Below are positions 33,324 through 42,980 of a stretch of 64,000 nt of DNA, in pieces (within the stretch, counting starts at the first letter, position 1; each line of letters opens with the position of its first letter). A model generated the notes under the pieces. The model was not told the DNA's origin. It ran no database searches and worked only from the letters and a program-made list of their open reading frames with translations. This DNA is from Martinezella lusitana (GTDB lineage: Bacteria; Pseudomonadota; Alphaproteobacteria; Rhizobiales; Rhizobiaceae), in contig NZ_FMAF01000016.1 of assembly GCF_900094565.1 (NCBI RefSeq), forward strand, positions 62,001 through 126,000, given 5' to 3'. The position numbers were made by a program, and so were the translations under genes.

Positions 33324-34900
33324 GCCCCTGCTCCCCCACCGGGAGAGGGCTTGCGGGCAAAGAGGACGGCGACTGCGGCTGTTGCCAATAGAATGCCGAT
33401 CACGGCAAACGTATCGCTGAAGCCCATGATCAGTGCCTGCCGTTTGACGATGCTGCCAAGCGCGACCGTCGCCTTCTGTGCGGCAAGGGCATGATCCGAG
33501 ACGCCATGCGACAGGAAATAATTGGTCACCTGCGTCAGCCGTTCCCGTACCTCGTCGCGTGACAATGTCACCGACTGGCCGATGATGTTGGAGTGGAACT
33601 GCTCGCGCTTGGTGAGTACCGTGCCGAGCGTCGCCGTTCCAACGGCGCCGCCAAGATTTCGCAGCATGTTCGTAAGACCCGATGCTGCGGCGGCGTCAGC
33701 CGCGGCGATGCCGGCGGTTGTGATCGCGGTGATCGGTGTGATGACCATGGCCTGGCCGATGGCGCGCACGATATTCGGGATCCAGAACTGATCGCCGGCT
33801 GTATCGGCCGAAAGCGTCACGTTCATGAAGCAGCTTATCGCGAAGATTGCGATGCCGAGGAAGCCTATATAGCGGACGTCGAAACGCTTCATCATCATCG
33901 GCACCAGCGGAATGAGGATGAGCTGCGGCAGACCGGTCCAGGCAAGCACATTACCGATCTGCTCAGCATTGTAACGCTGCACCTGGCCGAGATATTGCGG
34001 CAGGATATAGACCGAGCCGAAGAGGGCGAAACCGACCAGGACGTTGACGAGAACGCCGATGCCGAAATTGCGCTGCTTCAAAAGCCGCAGCTTCACCAGC
34101 GGGTTCTGGACGGTCAGCTCGATCCAGATGAAGGCGCTGAGCGAGACGACAGCGATGGCGCTGAGTTTCAGGATGAAGGGCGAGGAGAACCAGTCGTCCT
34201 TGTTGCCTTCCTCAAGCACGGTCTGCAGCGCTGAAAGTCCGATCGCCATCGTCACGATCCCAGCCCAGTCGCCCTGCTTCAGAAGACCGAGCCGCATCGG
34301 CCCTTTATCGAGCGTCAGCGCAAGGGCGATCGCCATGATGGCGCTTGGCAGGGCATTGATGAAGAAGATCGTCTGCCAGCCGTAATTTTCCGTCAGATAA
34401 CCGCCGATGGTCGGGCCGATGGCCGGGGCGACAGTGACCGAGAGCGCAAAGAGGGCAAGCCCGGTCGGCTGCTGCGCCTTGGGCAGCTTGGTAAGGATCA
34501 TGGTGAATGCCATCGGGATCAGCACGCCGCCGGCAAAGCCCTGCAAGCCGCGCAGCACGATCATCGTGCCGAGATCATGCGCAAAGGCACAGGCAATCGA
34601 GAACAGCGGAAACAGGATCGAGTTCACCAGGATATAGCGGCGAAACGAGAAGACGTTGCTGAAGAAAGCCGTCAATGGAATGACGACGATCTCGCCGATC
34701 AGATAGGAGGTCGAAATCCAGGCGCCGTTGTCGACGCCCGTGCCGATGCCGCCTTCAATATCGAGAAGCGAGGCATTGGTGATCTGGATGTTGAGAATGG
34801 CCATGAAGGCGCCGATCATGCCGGCGAGTACGGCAATCCATTCTCTGGTGCTGGCCCTCGCACTCGGCTGTGGGACGGCGGTGGCTGCGATGGTGGACAT
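33317..34900 (-). CDS. emrB: DHA2-family multidrug efflux MFS transporter (EmrB-like)
   Basis: A 527-residue protein with about 14 membrane helices, the DHA2 (EmrB/QacA) size. It opens with REWIAVLAGMIGAFMAILNIQITNASL, the typical helix 1, and has motif C-like GPTIGGYLTENYGWQTIFFIN in helix 5. The gene follows the EmrA-like adaptor by 27 bases with a GAGGAG ribosome site. Together they would form a proton-driven pump that exports drugs across both membranes with an outer-membrane channel. A divergent TetR gene lies upstream of the adaptor. The last 7 bases overlap the convergent FtsZ gene. Confidence 0.92.
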   Translation of the reverse strand: MSTIAATAVPQPSARASTREWIAVLAGMIGAFMAILNIQITNASLLDIEGGIGTGVDNGAWISTSYLIGEIVVIPLTAFFSNVFSFRRYILVNSILFPLFSIACAFAHDLGTMIVLRGLQGFAGGVLIPMAFTMILTKLPKAQQPTGLALFALSVTVAPAIGPTIGGYLTENYGWQTIFFINALPSAIMAIALALTLDKGPMRLGLLKQGDWAGIVTMAIGLSALQTVLEEGNKDDWFSSPFILKLSAIAVVSLSAFIWIELTVQNPLVKLRLLKQRNFGIGVLVNVLVGFALFGSVYILPQYLGQVQRYNAEQIGNVLAWTGLPQLILIPLVPMMMKRFDVRYIGFLGIAIFAISCFMNVTLSADTAGDQFWIPNIVRAIGQAMVITPITAITTAGIAAADAAAASGLTNMLRNLGGAVGTATLGTVLTKREQFHSNIIGQSVTLSRDEVRERLTQVTNYFLSHGVSDHALAAQKATVALGSIVKRQALIMGFSDTFAVIGILLATAAVAVLFARKPSPGGGAGAH

Positions 34901-34927
34901 GGTTCAATACTCCTCATCCCTCACCGT

Positions 34928-36109
34928 TCACGCGCCGTGGCTCTGACCGGCCGTCTTGATGTCGATGCTCGGTTGAACCGACATGCCGGGGCGCAGATCG
35001 CCCGATGTGGCGCTGTCGGCATCGAGGACGATCTTGACCGGGATACGCTGCACGACCTTGGTGAAATTGCCCGTGGCGTTGTCTGGCGGCAGCAGCGCGA
35101 ATTCCTGGCCGCTGGCGGGCGCCAGGCTGTCAACATGGCCGTGATAGGTCCGGCCGGGGAACATATCGACTTCGATGTCGACCGGCTGACCGGCGTGCAC
35201 GTCAGTCAACTGGGTCTCTTTGTAATTGGCGATTATATAGGCGGCTGATGTCGGCACCACCGACATCAACTGTGTGCCTGCCTGCACATACTGGCCGACG
35301 CGAAGTGTGCGGTTGCCGATTACGCCGTCGAGCGGTGCGGTGATCGCCGTATAGGATAGATTGAGTTCGGCCTGGCTTTGGACGGCCTGGTCATGGGCGA
35401 GCGTTGCCTTGGCCTGCGCCAGTTGCGCCTTCAACAGATCGACCTGCTTGGTGGTGGCAGCAAGCGATGCCGTGTCGCGGTCGATCGCAGCGCGGGCGGC
35501 GGCGATCTGTGATGCGGCTTGCTGTGCGGTTTGCACCGCAGCGTACCCGCTGACCGAGAGGCTCGCATAACGCTTGTCGTTCTGTTCGGCAAAGGTCTCG
35601 TTGGCCTTGTCGACATCGACGGTCGCCTGGGCGGCGGCGATCAACGACTGCTGCATCTCGAGGGACGCCTGCTTGGCCTCGACATCCGCTTGAGCGGCTG
35701 AGACGTCGGCCCTGGCCTGATCCAGCGCCGTCTTGAAGTCGCGGTCGTCAATGCGGGCAAGCACCTGCCCTGTCTTGACCGTCTGATTGTCGTTGACGAC
35801 GACATCGGTGATGTAGCCGGAAATCTTCGGCGCAATCGCGCTGTTGTCGGCCTGCACGTAGGCATCGTCGGTCGATACCTGGAAGCGGCCGACCGTCCAG
35901 TAGTTATGACCGTAATAGGCGGCGGCAGCAATGACAGCGAGCGCAGTGGCTCCGAGCAGGAATGACTTGCCGCGTTTCGGCGCCGGTTTTTCCTCAGCGG
36001 CGATACGCGCCAGTTCGGCCGAGACATCCGGCTTGCCGGCGTCCATGGTCGGGGCCTCGGCGACGGGTGCCTGCTTGCTTGCACTCAATACGTGAACCTT
36101 GTTTTCCAC
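34928..36109 (-). CDS. emrA: HlyD/EmrA-family membrane fusion protein
   Basis: The start is a GTG at 36109 preceded by CCGGAGAAACAGCA; longer frames run through the divergent promoter and lack homology. The 393-residue protein has a cytoplasmic tail, a membrane helix (FLLGATALAVIAAAAYYGHNYW), the lipoyl half DDAYVQADNSAIAPKISGYI, a long coiled-coil hairpin (residues 125-240) and the second half LSYTAITAPLDGVIGNRTLRVGQ. It is the periplasmic adaptor for the EmrB-like transporter. Expression is likely controlled by the divergent TetR regulator through the palindrome at 36192-36207. Confidence 0.92.
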   Translation of the reverse strand: MENKVHVLSASKQAPVAEAPTMDAGKPDVSAELARIAAEEKPAPKRGKSFLLGATALAVIAAAAYYGHNYWTVGRFQVSTDDAYVQADNSAIAPKISGYITDVVVNDNQTVKTGQVLARIDDRDFKTALDQARADVSAAQADVEAKQASLEMQQSLIAAAQATVDVDKANETFAEQNDKRYASLSVSGYAAVQTAQQAASQIAAARAAIDRDTASLAATTKQVDLLKAQLAQAKATLAHDQAVQSQAELNLSYTAITAPLDGVIGNRTLRVGQYVQAGTQLMSVVPTSAAYIIANYKETQLTDVHAGQPVDIEVDMFPGRTYHGHVDSLAPASGQEFALLPPDNATGNFTKVVQRIPVKIVLDADSATSGDLRPGMSVQPSIDIKTAGQSHGA

Positions 36110-36191
36110 TGCTGTTTCTCCGGATAGGCCGATCGTCTTGGGAGGGCGGATAGCCCCGCGAAAATTCTCGGACGGATATTTAGGAAACTTG

Positions 36192-36207
36192 ATATTTTCC
36201 AAAATAT
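36192..36207. promoter_or_regulatory. Palindromic candidate TetR operator between emrA and tetR
   Basis: ATATTTT-CC-AAAATAT is a perfect 7-bp inverted repeat in the 139-base divergent spacer, 83 bases from the emrA GTG and 42 from the tetR ATG. Its position suits repression of both promoters by the TetR protein. The assignment rests on position and symmetry only. Confidence 0.55.
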
Positions 36208-36248
36208 GCGCTATAAAATGGAAGTCAATAGGAATTTGGAAAATCAAC

Positions 36249-36896
36249 ATGGTCGAAATTCAATTAATTGAGAAGCGGTCGAGAGGCCGCCCCCAAATCC
36301 GGTGCGACGACGATACGAAAAGCGTGATCATCGAGGCGGCCGACGCTCAATTCCGGGAAAACGGCTATGCGGCCGCAAGCATCAGTGCGATCGCGCAAAC
36401 GGCCGGCGTCTCGACGAAGACGCTCTACAGGCTCTTCCCGACCAAGGCGGATTTGTTTTCCAGCATCATTTCCGATCGCATCGATCGGTTTTTCCTGGCA
36501 CTCGACCAGTCGACGCTCGCGACGATGGATCTGCGGCAGGGGCTGGAGCGGCTGCTGACGACCTACGGCATGTTGACGATGTCGGACGATACAGTCGACA
36601 TGACCCGTCTCGTTATCGCAGAATCCGACCGCTTCCCCGAGATCGCCACAAGCTTCTATGAGACCGCTATCGTCGGTTCCAATGCCGTCATGGAGAAATG
36701 GCTGACAAGGCAGGCCGAGCGCGGGTTGATCAAGCTCGAGGATCCGCACATGGCCTCGGGCATGCTGCGCGGAATGATGATCATGGAGCCGCAGCGCGCC
36801 GCCATCCTGCGTCAACGGAAGCCGGCTGGTATCGAGGAGATCGCCCAGCGCGCGCGAATTTGCGCCGACATCTTCCTGAAAGGATGCGAGGTCTGA
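36249..36896 (+). CDS. TetR/AcrR-family regulator of the emrAB pump
   Basis: The ATG at 36249 is chosen because the family homology begins shortly after it; longer frames cross the intergenic promoter. In the 215-residue protein, residues 20-65 are the TetR DNA-binding domain (SVIIEAADAQFRENGYAAAS, IAQTAGVSTKTLYRLFPTKADLF). The C-terminal part resembles the AefR-like ligand domain (GLERLLTTYGMLTM, RLVIAESDRFPEIATSFYE). It is divergent from emrAB, the standard layout for a local repressor released by the pump substrate. Confidence 0.88.
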   Translation: MVEIQLIEKRSRGRPQIRCDDDTKSVIIEAADAQFRENGYAAASISAIAQTAGVSTKTLYRLFPTKADLFSSIISDRIDRFFLALDQSTLATMDLRQGLERLLTTYGMLTMSDDTVDMTRLVIAESDRFPEIATSFYETAIVGSNAVMEKWLTRQAERGLIKLEDPHMASGMLRGMMIMEPQRAAILRQRKPAGIEEIAQRARICADIFLKGCEV

Positions 36897-37071
36897 CCTG
36901 TTGGGCTTCGTCTGATCCCGGAAAACGCTTCTCGCTTGTTCGAAGCGATGCGTTGTCATTGCAAGAAGTTGCCTCAAACAACAAAAGAACGCGCCAAATA
37001 GCAAGAATACACCGCCACGTTTGATATAATCTGCAGCGCAAGGCTCGTGAAACCGATGGAGGAGACGTCTC

Positions 37072-38355
37072 ATGACTGCGCCGCACCCGCCGAGAACCCA
37101 TATCGGCAATCATGCCCTGCATCCCGAAACACAGATGCTGAACTACGGTTATGATCCTGAGCTCTCCGAAGGTGCCGTCAAGCCGCCGGTCTTTCTGACT
37201 TCGACCTTCGTCTTCAAGTCCGCGGAAGACGGCCGCGATTTCTTCGACTACGTCTCAGGCCGTAAGGAACCGCCAGCGGGAAGGGGGGCCGGACTCGTCT
37301 ATTCGCGCTTCAACCATCCGAACAGCGAGATCGTCGAGGACCGTCTGGCAGTCTACGAGCGGACGGAAAGCTGTGTGCTGTTCTCGTCGGGCATGTCGGC
37401 TATCGCCACCACGCTTCTTGCATTCGCTCGACCGGGTGATGCGGTGCTGCATTCGCAGCCGCTTTACGGCGGCACGGAGACGCTGCTTGCCAAGACATTC
37501 GCCAATCTCGGCGTTTCCGCCGTTGGCTTCGCGGATGGTGTCAACGAAGCATCGGTGCAGGCTGCGGCAGAGGAGGCCATGGCCAAGGGCCGCGTCTCTG
37601 TCATCCTGATAGAAACGCCTGCCAATCCGACCAACAGCCTCGTGAATGTCGCGATGATCCGCAGGGTTGCCGACGCAATCGGCGAGAAGCAAGGCCATAC
37701 GCCGATCATCGCCTGTGACAACACGCTGCTCGGGCCGGTATTCCAGCGGCCGATCGAGCACGGCGCAGACATCTCGCTCTACTCACTGACGAAATATGTC
37801 GGTGGGCACTCGGACCTGATCGCCGGTGCCGCGCTCGGCCGCAAGGCGGTCATGAAGCAGGTGAAGGCGCTGAGAGGCGCGATCGGCACACAGCTCGATC
37901 CGCATTCCTGTTGGATGCTCGGGCGCTCGCTCGAAACGCTGCAGATCCGCATGGAGCGCGCGAACAGCAATGCAAAGGCAGTGGCCGATTTCCTGCGGGA
38001 GCATCCCAAGGTCGAGAGTATTCACTACCTGTCTTACAGCGACCCGAAATCGCCTGTCGGCCAGACATTCGCCGCCCAGTGCACCGGCGCAGGCTCCACC
38101 TTCTCCTTCGACATCAAGGGTGGCGAGCCGTCCTCGTTCAAGTTCCTGAACGCCTTGACGATCTTCAAACTCGCCGTCAGCCTCGGCGGAACGGAGTCCC
38201 TGGCCTCCCACCCGGCGACGACGACGCATTCGGGTGTGCCGGTGGACGTGCGCCAACGCATCGGCGTGCTTGAATCGACGATCCGGCTTTCGATCGGCAT
38301 CGAACATCCCGACGACCTGATTGCCGATCTGGCGCTGGCGCTTGACGAAGCTTGA
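37072..38355 (+). CDS. Cys/Met-metabolism PLP enzyme (cystathionine gamma-lyase / methionine gamma-lyase-like)
   Basis: A 427-residue fold-type I PLP protein. VYSRFNHPNSEIVEDRLAVYE and SSGMSAIATTLLAF are the phosphate-binding parts, HSQPLYGGTETLL contains the ring-stacking Tyr, and Lys241 in SLTKYVGGHSD is the Schiff-base lysine. GTESLASHPATTTHSGVP is the family C-terminal signature. Starts after GGAGGAGACGTCTC. Gamma-elimination of cystathionine or methionine is likely; a gamma-synthase activity cannot be excluded. A short gap with an inverted repeat separates it from the convergent protease gene. Confidence 0.88.
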   Translation: MTAPHPPRTHIGNHALHPETQMLNYGYDPELSEGAVKPPVFLTSTFVFKSAEDGRDFFDYVSGRKEPPAGRGAGLVYSRFNHPNSEIVEDRLAVYERTESCVLFSSGMSAIATTLLAFARPGDAVLHSQPLYGGTETLLAKTFANLGVSAVGFADGVNEASVQAAAEEAMAKGRVSVILIETPANPTNSLVNVAMIRRVADAIGEKQGHTPIIACDNTLLGPVFQRPIEHGADISLYSLTKYVGGHSDLIAGAALGRKAVMKQVKALRGAIGTQLDPHSCWMLGRSLETLQIRMERANSNAKAVADFLREHPKVESIHYLSYSDPKSPVGQTFAAQCTGAGSTFSFDIKGGEPSSFKFLNALTIFKLAVSLGGTESLASHPATTTHSGVPVDVRQRIGVLESTIRLSIGIEHPDDLIADLALALDEA

Positions 38356-38541
38356 AGGACAAGGCGGCCAAAGGCGCCGCCTCTGCCACTTGGCGCGTTC
38401 TAGTATTGCTGGAGCGAAAAAAAGAGGGCGTCACGACGCCACTGTCGTGCTTCCGGCCGGGCGGGCCTATGAGCTGGAATAGCTCATCCGACCTCCGCGG
38501 CTGTGTTCATCGAGAAAATACTAATTTCCGTCAACGCTTCC

Positions 38542-40626
38542 CTATCGTTGCCCACCTGCCTGCAGATCCGCCTCATCGGCAAGAATGGCGGCGGCCTCGT
38601 TCAGCAGGACGTCCTTTGCGTTCTTGCGGGCTTTTTCAATGGCAATATCGGCACTCAGGCTGCGCTCGTTCGCCTGCAGGCCATCGTCTTCGCCTGTATC
38701 CACACCATCGTTTATCTGCTCGCGCGACTTCAAACGCTTTGCCTGAGCGGTCATTTCACTGCGGCGTTCGGTTTCATTGAGTGAAATAACCTTTTTCTCG
38801 CGCTGCGCCTTCAGTTCGCCGATATCTTCCACAAAGCGCTGGAAATCCGGATCGTTCTTTATCCGAGCATCGTGGCGGCTTTGCAGCTGCGGCAGCAATG
38901 CCTTTATATCACCGTCAGGCGCATAGTTCGCCGGCTTGACCTGCGTCCACGGCAGAGCATTGTCATAGCTTGCCTCACCAAAACTCTTAGGGTCGGAAAG
39001 ACCCGGCAAGCTGATGTCAGGCGTCACGCCGCGCAGCTGTGTCGTGCCGCCATTGACACGGAAGAACTGGGCAACCGTCAATTTCAGCTCGCCGAATTTC
39101 GGCTTGATGTTGTGAGCCACCTGGTCAAGATTGACTACGGTCTGCACGGTGCCTTTCCCAAAACTGGGTTCTCCGATAATCACGCCTCGACCGTAGTCCT
39201 GTATCGCAGCGGCAAAAATCTCGGACGCCGACGCCGAGCCGCGATTGATCAAAACTCCGACCGGACCAGTCCAGGCAGGTACGGGAAGATCATCGCTCTC
39301 CACGTTGACCTTGCCGCCTGCATCGCGCTGCTGAACCACCGGGCCTTTGCCGACAAACAGACCTGTCAAATCGATCGCCTCGGATAAGGAACCGCCGCCG
39401 TTGTTGCGCAAGTCGACCAGAACGCCGTCGACGTTGTCTTGCTTCAGTTCAACGAGAAGCTTGGCGACATCGCGGCTTGCGCTTCTATAGTCCTTGTCGC
39501 CTTTTCGTCGCGCTTCGAAGTCTTCATAAAACGCCGGCAGGGTAATCACTCCGATTTTACGAGTGGCGTCGCCATCCTTTACCGAGAGGATGGTCTTCTG
39601 GGCAGCTTGCTTTTCCAGGCTGATCTTATCGCGCACGAGGCTGATGAGGCGATGTTTGCCGTCCGGTCCGGCATCCGCCGGCAAGATGTCCAGGCGCACG
39701 ATGGAATCTTTTGCGCCCCGGATCATTTGGACGATCTCATCAAGGCGCGTCCCCACAACTTCCTTTATCGCGCCGTTCTCGCCCTGGCCAACACCGGTAA
39801 TGCGGTCACCGACCGCAAGCTTGCCGGACAATTGCGCCGGGCCACCAGGCACAAGCTCACGGATCGTCGTGTAGTCATCTCTTTCCTGCAATACGGCGCC
39901 GATACCAACCAGCGACAGCTTCATGGAAATATCAAACTCAGCCGAAGCGGTCGCGCCAAAATAGTCGGTATGCGGGTCAACCGACGTTGTATAGGCGTCC
40001 ATGAATGACTGGAACACATCGTCGCTCTTGTACTTGTAAGCGCGCTCAAGGGAGTTTTCGTAGCGTTTGTCGAGCGTATCGCGAATGGCAGCGTCGGCTT
40101 TGCCCGCCAGTTTCAAGCGCAGCCAGTCGCTCTTGACGCGCTTGCGCCACAGTTCATTGCTTTCCGCCTCAGATTGCGGCCAAGGCTCCTTGTCGCGCAG
40201 CAAGGAATAGTCTTCCTGTACGCTGAAATCGAAACCCTGCTTGAGCAGGCTGCGCGCGTAGTTCATGCGGTCGACAACGCGCTGCTCATAGACATTGAAA
40301 ATGGTAAACGGGATCTGCAAGTCTTCGCGGTTGATGGCATCGTCAATCTTGGCGCTGTCGGCCATGAACTTGTCGATATCCGCCTTCAGGAAGAGGACAC
40401 GGTCCGGATCCAGAGACTTGATGAACCGGTTCATGATCCTGGCCGACAAGGCATCATCAAGCGGCACCGGCTTATAGTGGAAACGCGTCAGAAATTGTGC
40501 GCTCAAATGAGCTGCTTGCGCCTGCTGCTCTAGCGGCGCCAGAACTGGCGGTGAACCGGTTTCCAGCGCATATGCCGACGGGGCAATTGCCAGGAACATG
40601 CAGAGGAAACCATATTGTATACGCAT
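38542..40626 (-). CDS. prc: Tail-specific protease Prc/Tsp (S41 family, long form)
   Basis: A 694-residue exported protease. Residues 1-20 are a signal peptide (IAPSAYA). After a helical N-terminal domain (residues 25-235) comes a PDZ domain (about 235-330) and the S41 core with Ser466 in RGSASASEI, Asp477 in IQDYG and Lys491 in EPSFGKGT, matching the E. coli Tsp Ser-Asp-Lys spacing exactly. A long C-terminal region (DUF3340-like) follows. It degrades periplasmic proteins with apolar C-termini and can process lytic enzymes or PBP3. This long Tsp form is typical of gammaproteobacteria, whereas alphaproteobacteria usually carry the shorter CtpA, so transfer is possible. Confidence 0.92.
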   Translation of the reverse strand: MRIQYGFLCMFLAIAPSAYALETGSPPVLAPLEQQAQAAHLSAQFLTRFHYKPVPLDDALSARIMNRFIKSLDPDRVLFLKADIDKFMADSAKIDDAINREDLQIPFTIFNVYEQRVVDRMNYARSLLKQGFDFSVQEDYSLLRDKEPWPQSEAESNELWRKRVKSDWLRLKLAGKADAAIRDTLDKRYENSLERAYKYKSDDVFQSFMDAYTTSVDPHTDYFGATASAEFDISMKLSLVGIGAVLQERDDYTTIRELVPGGPAQLSGKLAVGDRITGVGQGENGAIKEVVGTRLDEIVQMIRGAKDSIVRLDILPADAGPDGKHRLISLVRDKISLEKQAAQKTILSVKDGDATRKIGVITLPAFYEDFEARRKGDKDYRSASRDVAKLLVELKQDNVDGVLVDLRNNGGGSLSEAIDLTGLFVGKGPVVQQRDAGGKVNVESDDLPVPAWTGPVGVLINRGSASASEIFAAAIQDYGRGVIIGEPSFGKGTVQTVVNLDQVAHNIKPKFGELKLTVAQFFRVNGGTTQLRGVTPDISLPGLSDPKSFGEASYDNALPWTQVKPANYAPDGDIKALLPQLQSRHDARIKNDPDFQRFVEDIGELKAQREKKVISLNETERRSEMTAQAKRLKSREQINDGVDTGEDDGLQANERSLSADIAIEKARKNAKDVLLNEAAAILADEADLQAGGQR

Positions 40627-40915
40627 TAAGCTTTGACCCGATTCTCAACGTTGAGTGTTCAATGTATGATGTTCGTGGAGCAATTATGGTTTTTTGGCAA
40701 CTAGACGGATGCACTCCGTCCGCAAAGATTCCTGAATGCCCCCACAGGCGACGTAGGTTTGAGGATCGATTTGGTTGCAGAGGTCATCGATTAAGACTTT
40801 TCGGCGTCTGCTTTGAAATGCTTATCATGCGTCGGTCCGGTTTGAAATTATAGAGGAATGAAAACCGCAGACGCTATGGCCGGAGCGACGGGGACGCCAC
40901 CTCAAGAGCGCATTG

Positions 40916-41293
40916 TCAGACCTCCATCACATCTTCGAAGGCTTCCGGAAAATTTTCCCGCGCCAGCTTTTCGTTGATCACGAGCATCGCATCGTAAGAG
41001 ATCGGATCGAAATCCTTGTCGGCCGCCACTACCTCACGTCCAAAGAGCAAGTTCAATCGGGCAGCGTCCAAATTGCCACGCGCGAAAGGCTCGGCACCGA
41101 AATAGTGCCAGAGCGCATGCAGGAACGCTGCATCGACGCGGTGTTCCGAAGAGCCTGGCCGGGCACGGCGGGGTAGGCTCTTGATCGGGGTAACGCCCTT
41201 GGAGTTCGCGCGGCGAATGGTGAATTGAATGCCCGTTCCCGGCATGCCGGATGGAAAGCCGCGGTACTTCGTCATCTCTGGAGGCTTGGCCAT
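40916..41293 (-). CDS. Conserved hypothetical protein
   Basis: A 125-residue protein beginning at the ATG at 41293 (AAGGAAT upstream). It has no signal peptide or membrane helix. The middle section EHRVDAAFLHALWHYFGAEPF and the end FDPISYDAMLVINEKLARENFPEAFEDVM read like a folded, mainly helical protein with normal codon usage, so the gene is probably real. I do not recognise the family. It is separated by about 290 bases from the protease gene and stands alone. Confidence 0.6.
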   Translation of the reverse strand: MAKPPEMTKYRGFPSGMPGTGIQFTIRRANSKGVTPIKSLPRRARPGSSEHRVDAAFLHALWHYFGAEPFARGNLDAARLNLLFGREVVAADKDFDPISYDAMLVINEKLARENFPEAFEDVMEV

Positions 41294-41911
41294 CGCTCAT
41301 ATTCCTTCTGCGCTATAGAATGCGTCGGTGTCTTGTCCCATGCCCGGGCAAGCCGATGGAGAGGGCTGCAGGGCCGCTCTCCATTGCAATCGCTATCTCC
41401 CCCGTCAATCCCCTCGTCACGTTGTTGCGTGTCACCGCAAAAGAAGTCTAGCTCTTGTTCCTACACAAGTCTCGACCGTTCGCTTCCCCGATCCTCTTGA
41501 TTTCCGCCAGGAGGGAGTGGACCCCTGGAGCTGGCCATGGGAGCCTTCCAAACTAGGCCGCCGCAACTTTTGTATTCTATGAAGCCTGAATGCCTCAATC
41601 CTGAAATCCTCGGCCGTCATACGCACCGAAGCCGCTTCTCAGCTTAAATAGCAACTGGCCGGCACCGTTCTCAAATCAGGCGGGAGATGAACCGTCTGAA
41701 ATCATTGGCGTGCAATTCTCACGGTCACGCGCGACAGCCGGGTGTCGGCCCAAGCGCGGCGAGTTTTCGCTTGGGCCGACGGTCAGGGCATTGATGAGGT
41801 CAATGGTGCGCGATCGATGGGCAGGAGCCCTTGACGCCCTTGTCGGATGACCTGGGAAACCCATGATGAGGCAACTTGGCGAAGGCAATGATGAGCCCTG
41901 GTGCCGACGCG
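41294..41911. other. Gene-free region with a strong inverted repeat
   Basis: About 618 bases lacking a supported gene. Its main feature is the 13-bp perfect inverted repeat at 41744-41780, annotated separately. Short frames here have no ribosome site or motif. Confidence 0.45.
41744..41780. repeat. 13-bp perfect inverted repeat
   Basis: GTCGGCCCAAGCG at 41744-41756 pairs with CGCTTGGGCCGAC at 41768-41780 around an 11-base loop that contains TTTT. No T-run follows on either side, so it is not an ordinary terminator. It lies about 130 bases past the pyruvyltransferase stop and may be a transcript end, a structured RNA or a protein site. Confidence 0.6.
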
Positions 41912-42922
41912 TTACGCAGCCGGCGCTAGCTGCTGGTCGGCCTGATAACGCGCCCAGGCAATCCCATCGTCGAGCGATGTCGCCCGGTAGGCTAGATCGG
42001 TGCCGCCGGAAAATGCAGCCATGAATCGACGAATCTTGCCATAGCTGTTGTCCAGCACCGCGTGCGGTCGTCCAAGCAGCAGAGAGCAGATATGGACATG
42101 AAGCCGGTCGGTGACGATCGCGCGACCACGGGAGATTTGGCGGATGCCGCGACGCAGTCGGTTATGTGCCGCCGCGTCGAGTTTGCGCAGCCGTATTTCG
42201 GCCGGCTTAAGTGCCAGCAGAGCCGTCGCCGCGCCGACGGCCTTGGAGATGCGCACGCGCCTGGCGGATTCGGTGGTCCAGTCCTCTTTGGGAATGTCGG
42301 GATAGGCGGAGAGGTCTGCATCTCCTACCTTTTCGAGATCGGATCTCAGCATGGCAAGGACGGGAAATTCCGGCGCTTCCGGCTCGATTGCTCCGATGCA
42401 GAAGGCCATGTCAGGGCAAAGCCGCACCTCGCAATCGAAATGCTTGAGGGCAAACTCCTTCGATTCTTCGTCGCGTACCAGCAATACGAAGTGCTTGTGG
42501 CGCCCGATGACGCGGGCACTCTCGTCCAGACGTGCCTGCGACTTGTAGTGGATGGATTGCGGGAACTGAATCACCTGACGATTCGGAAACCTCTCCAGGA
42601 CCTTTTCGCGGAAATCCTGATGTGCGTCCCAGATATCGCCGAAGTTGCCGCCCCCATGAATGAAGATCGGGCCGGTTGGCATGATACGCTCGAGCTGCTC
42701 GGGCGAGAAGTCATCGATCCGCGACACATAGGCCGGCCGCTTACGGTGCCTGTTCTGGAGATAGGCCATTTCGCCCAACCAGATGGCAGAGTCGCCGCAG
42801 TTGCGGATGTCCGGAAAGTCGAGGATCGCCAAGGGCTCGTCATCACTGATGTAGTCCCTCAGGCAATCGTGGACCGTGCTTTCCAGTTTCGTGATCAGCG
42901 TTAGATTGGATTGCAATGTCAT
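41912..42922 (-). CDS. Polysaccharide pyruvyl transferase family protein
   Basis: With the ATG at 42922 the protein is 336 residues, near ExoV/CsaB-type lengths. It has the PF04230-like features: DFPDIRNCGDSAIWLGEM, IFIHGGGNFGDIW, VIQFPQSIHY, and RGRAIVTDRLHVHI. These enzymes transfer pyruvate from PEP to a sugar of an exopolysaccharide as a ketal. The gene follows the flippase gene by 58 bases on the same strand, so the two probably act on one surface polysaccharide. The other assembly genes are not in this window. Confidence 0.85.
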   Translation of the reverse strand: MTLQSNLTLITKLESTVHDCLRDYISDDEPLAILDFPDIRNCGDSAIWLGEMAYLQNRHRKRPAYVSRIDDFSPEQLERIMPTGPIFIHGGGNFGDIWDAHQDFREKVLERFPNRQVIQFPQSIHYKSQARLDESARVIGRHKHFVLLVRDEESKEFALKHFDCEVRLCPDMAFCIGAIEPEAPEFPVLAMLRSDLEKVGDADLSAYPDIPKEDWTTESARRVRISKAVGAATALLALKPAEIRLRKLDAAAHNRLRRGIRQISRGRAIVTDRLHVHICSLLLGRPHAVLDNSYGKIRRFMAAFSGGTDLAYRATSLDDGIAWARYQADQQLAPAA

Positions 42923-42980
42923 TTCCCCATTCCCCCATTCAGACGACAAGGCAGTCCGGCCGACATCGGCCGCACATTCT

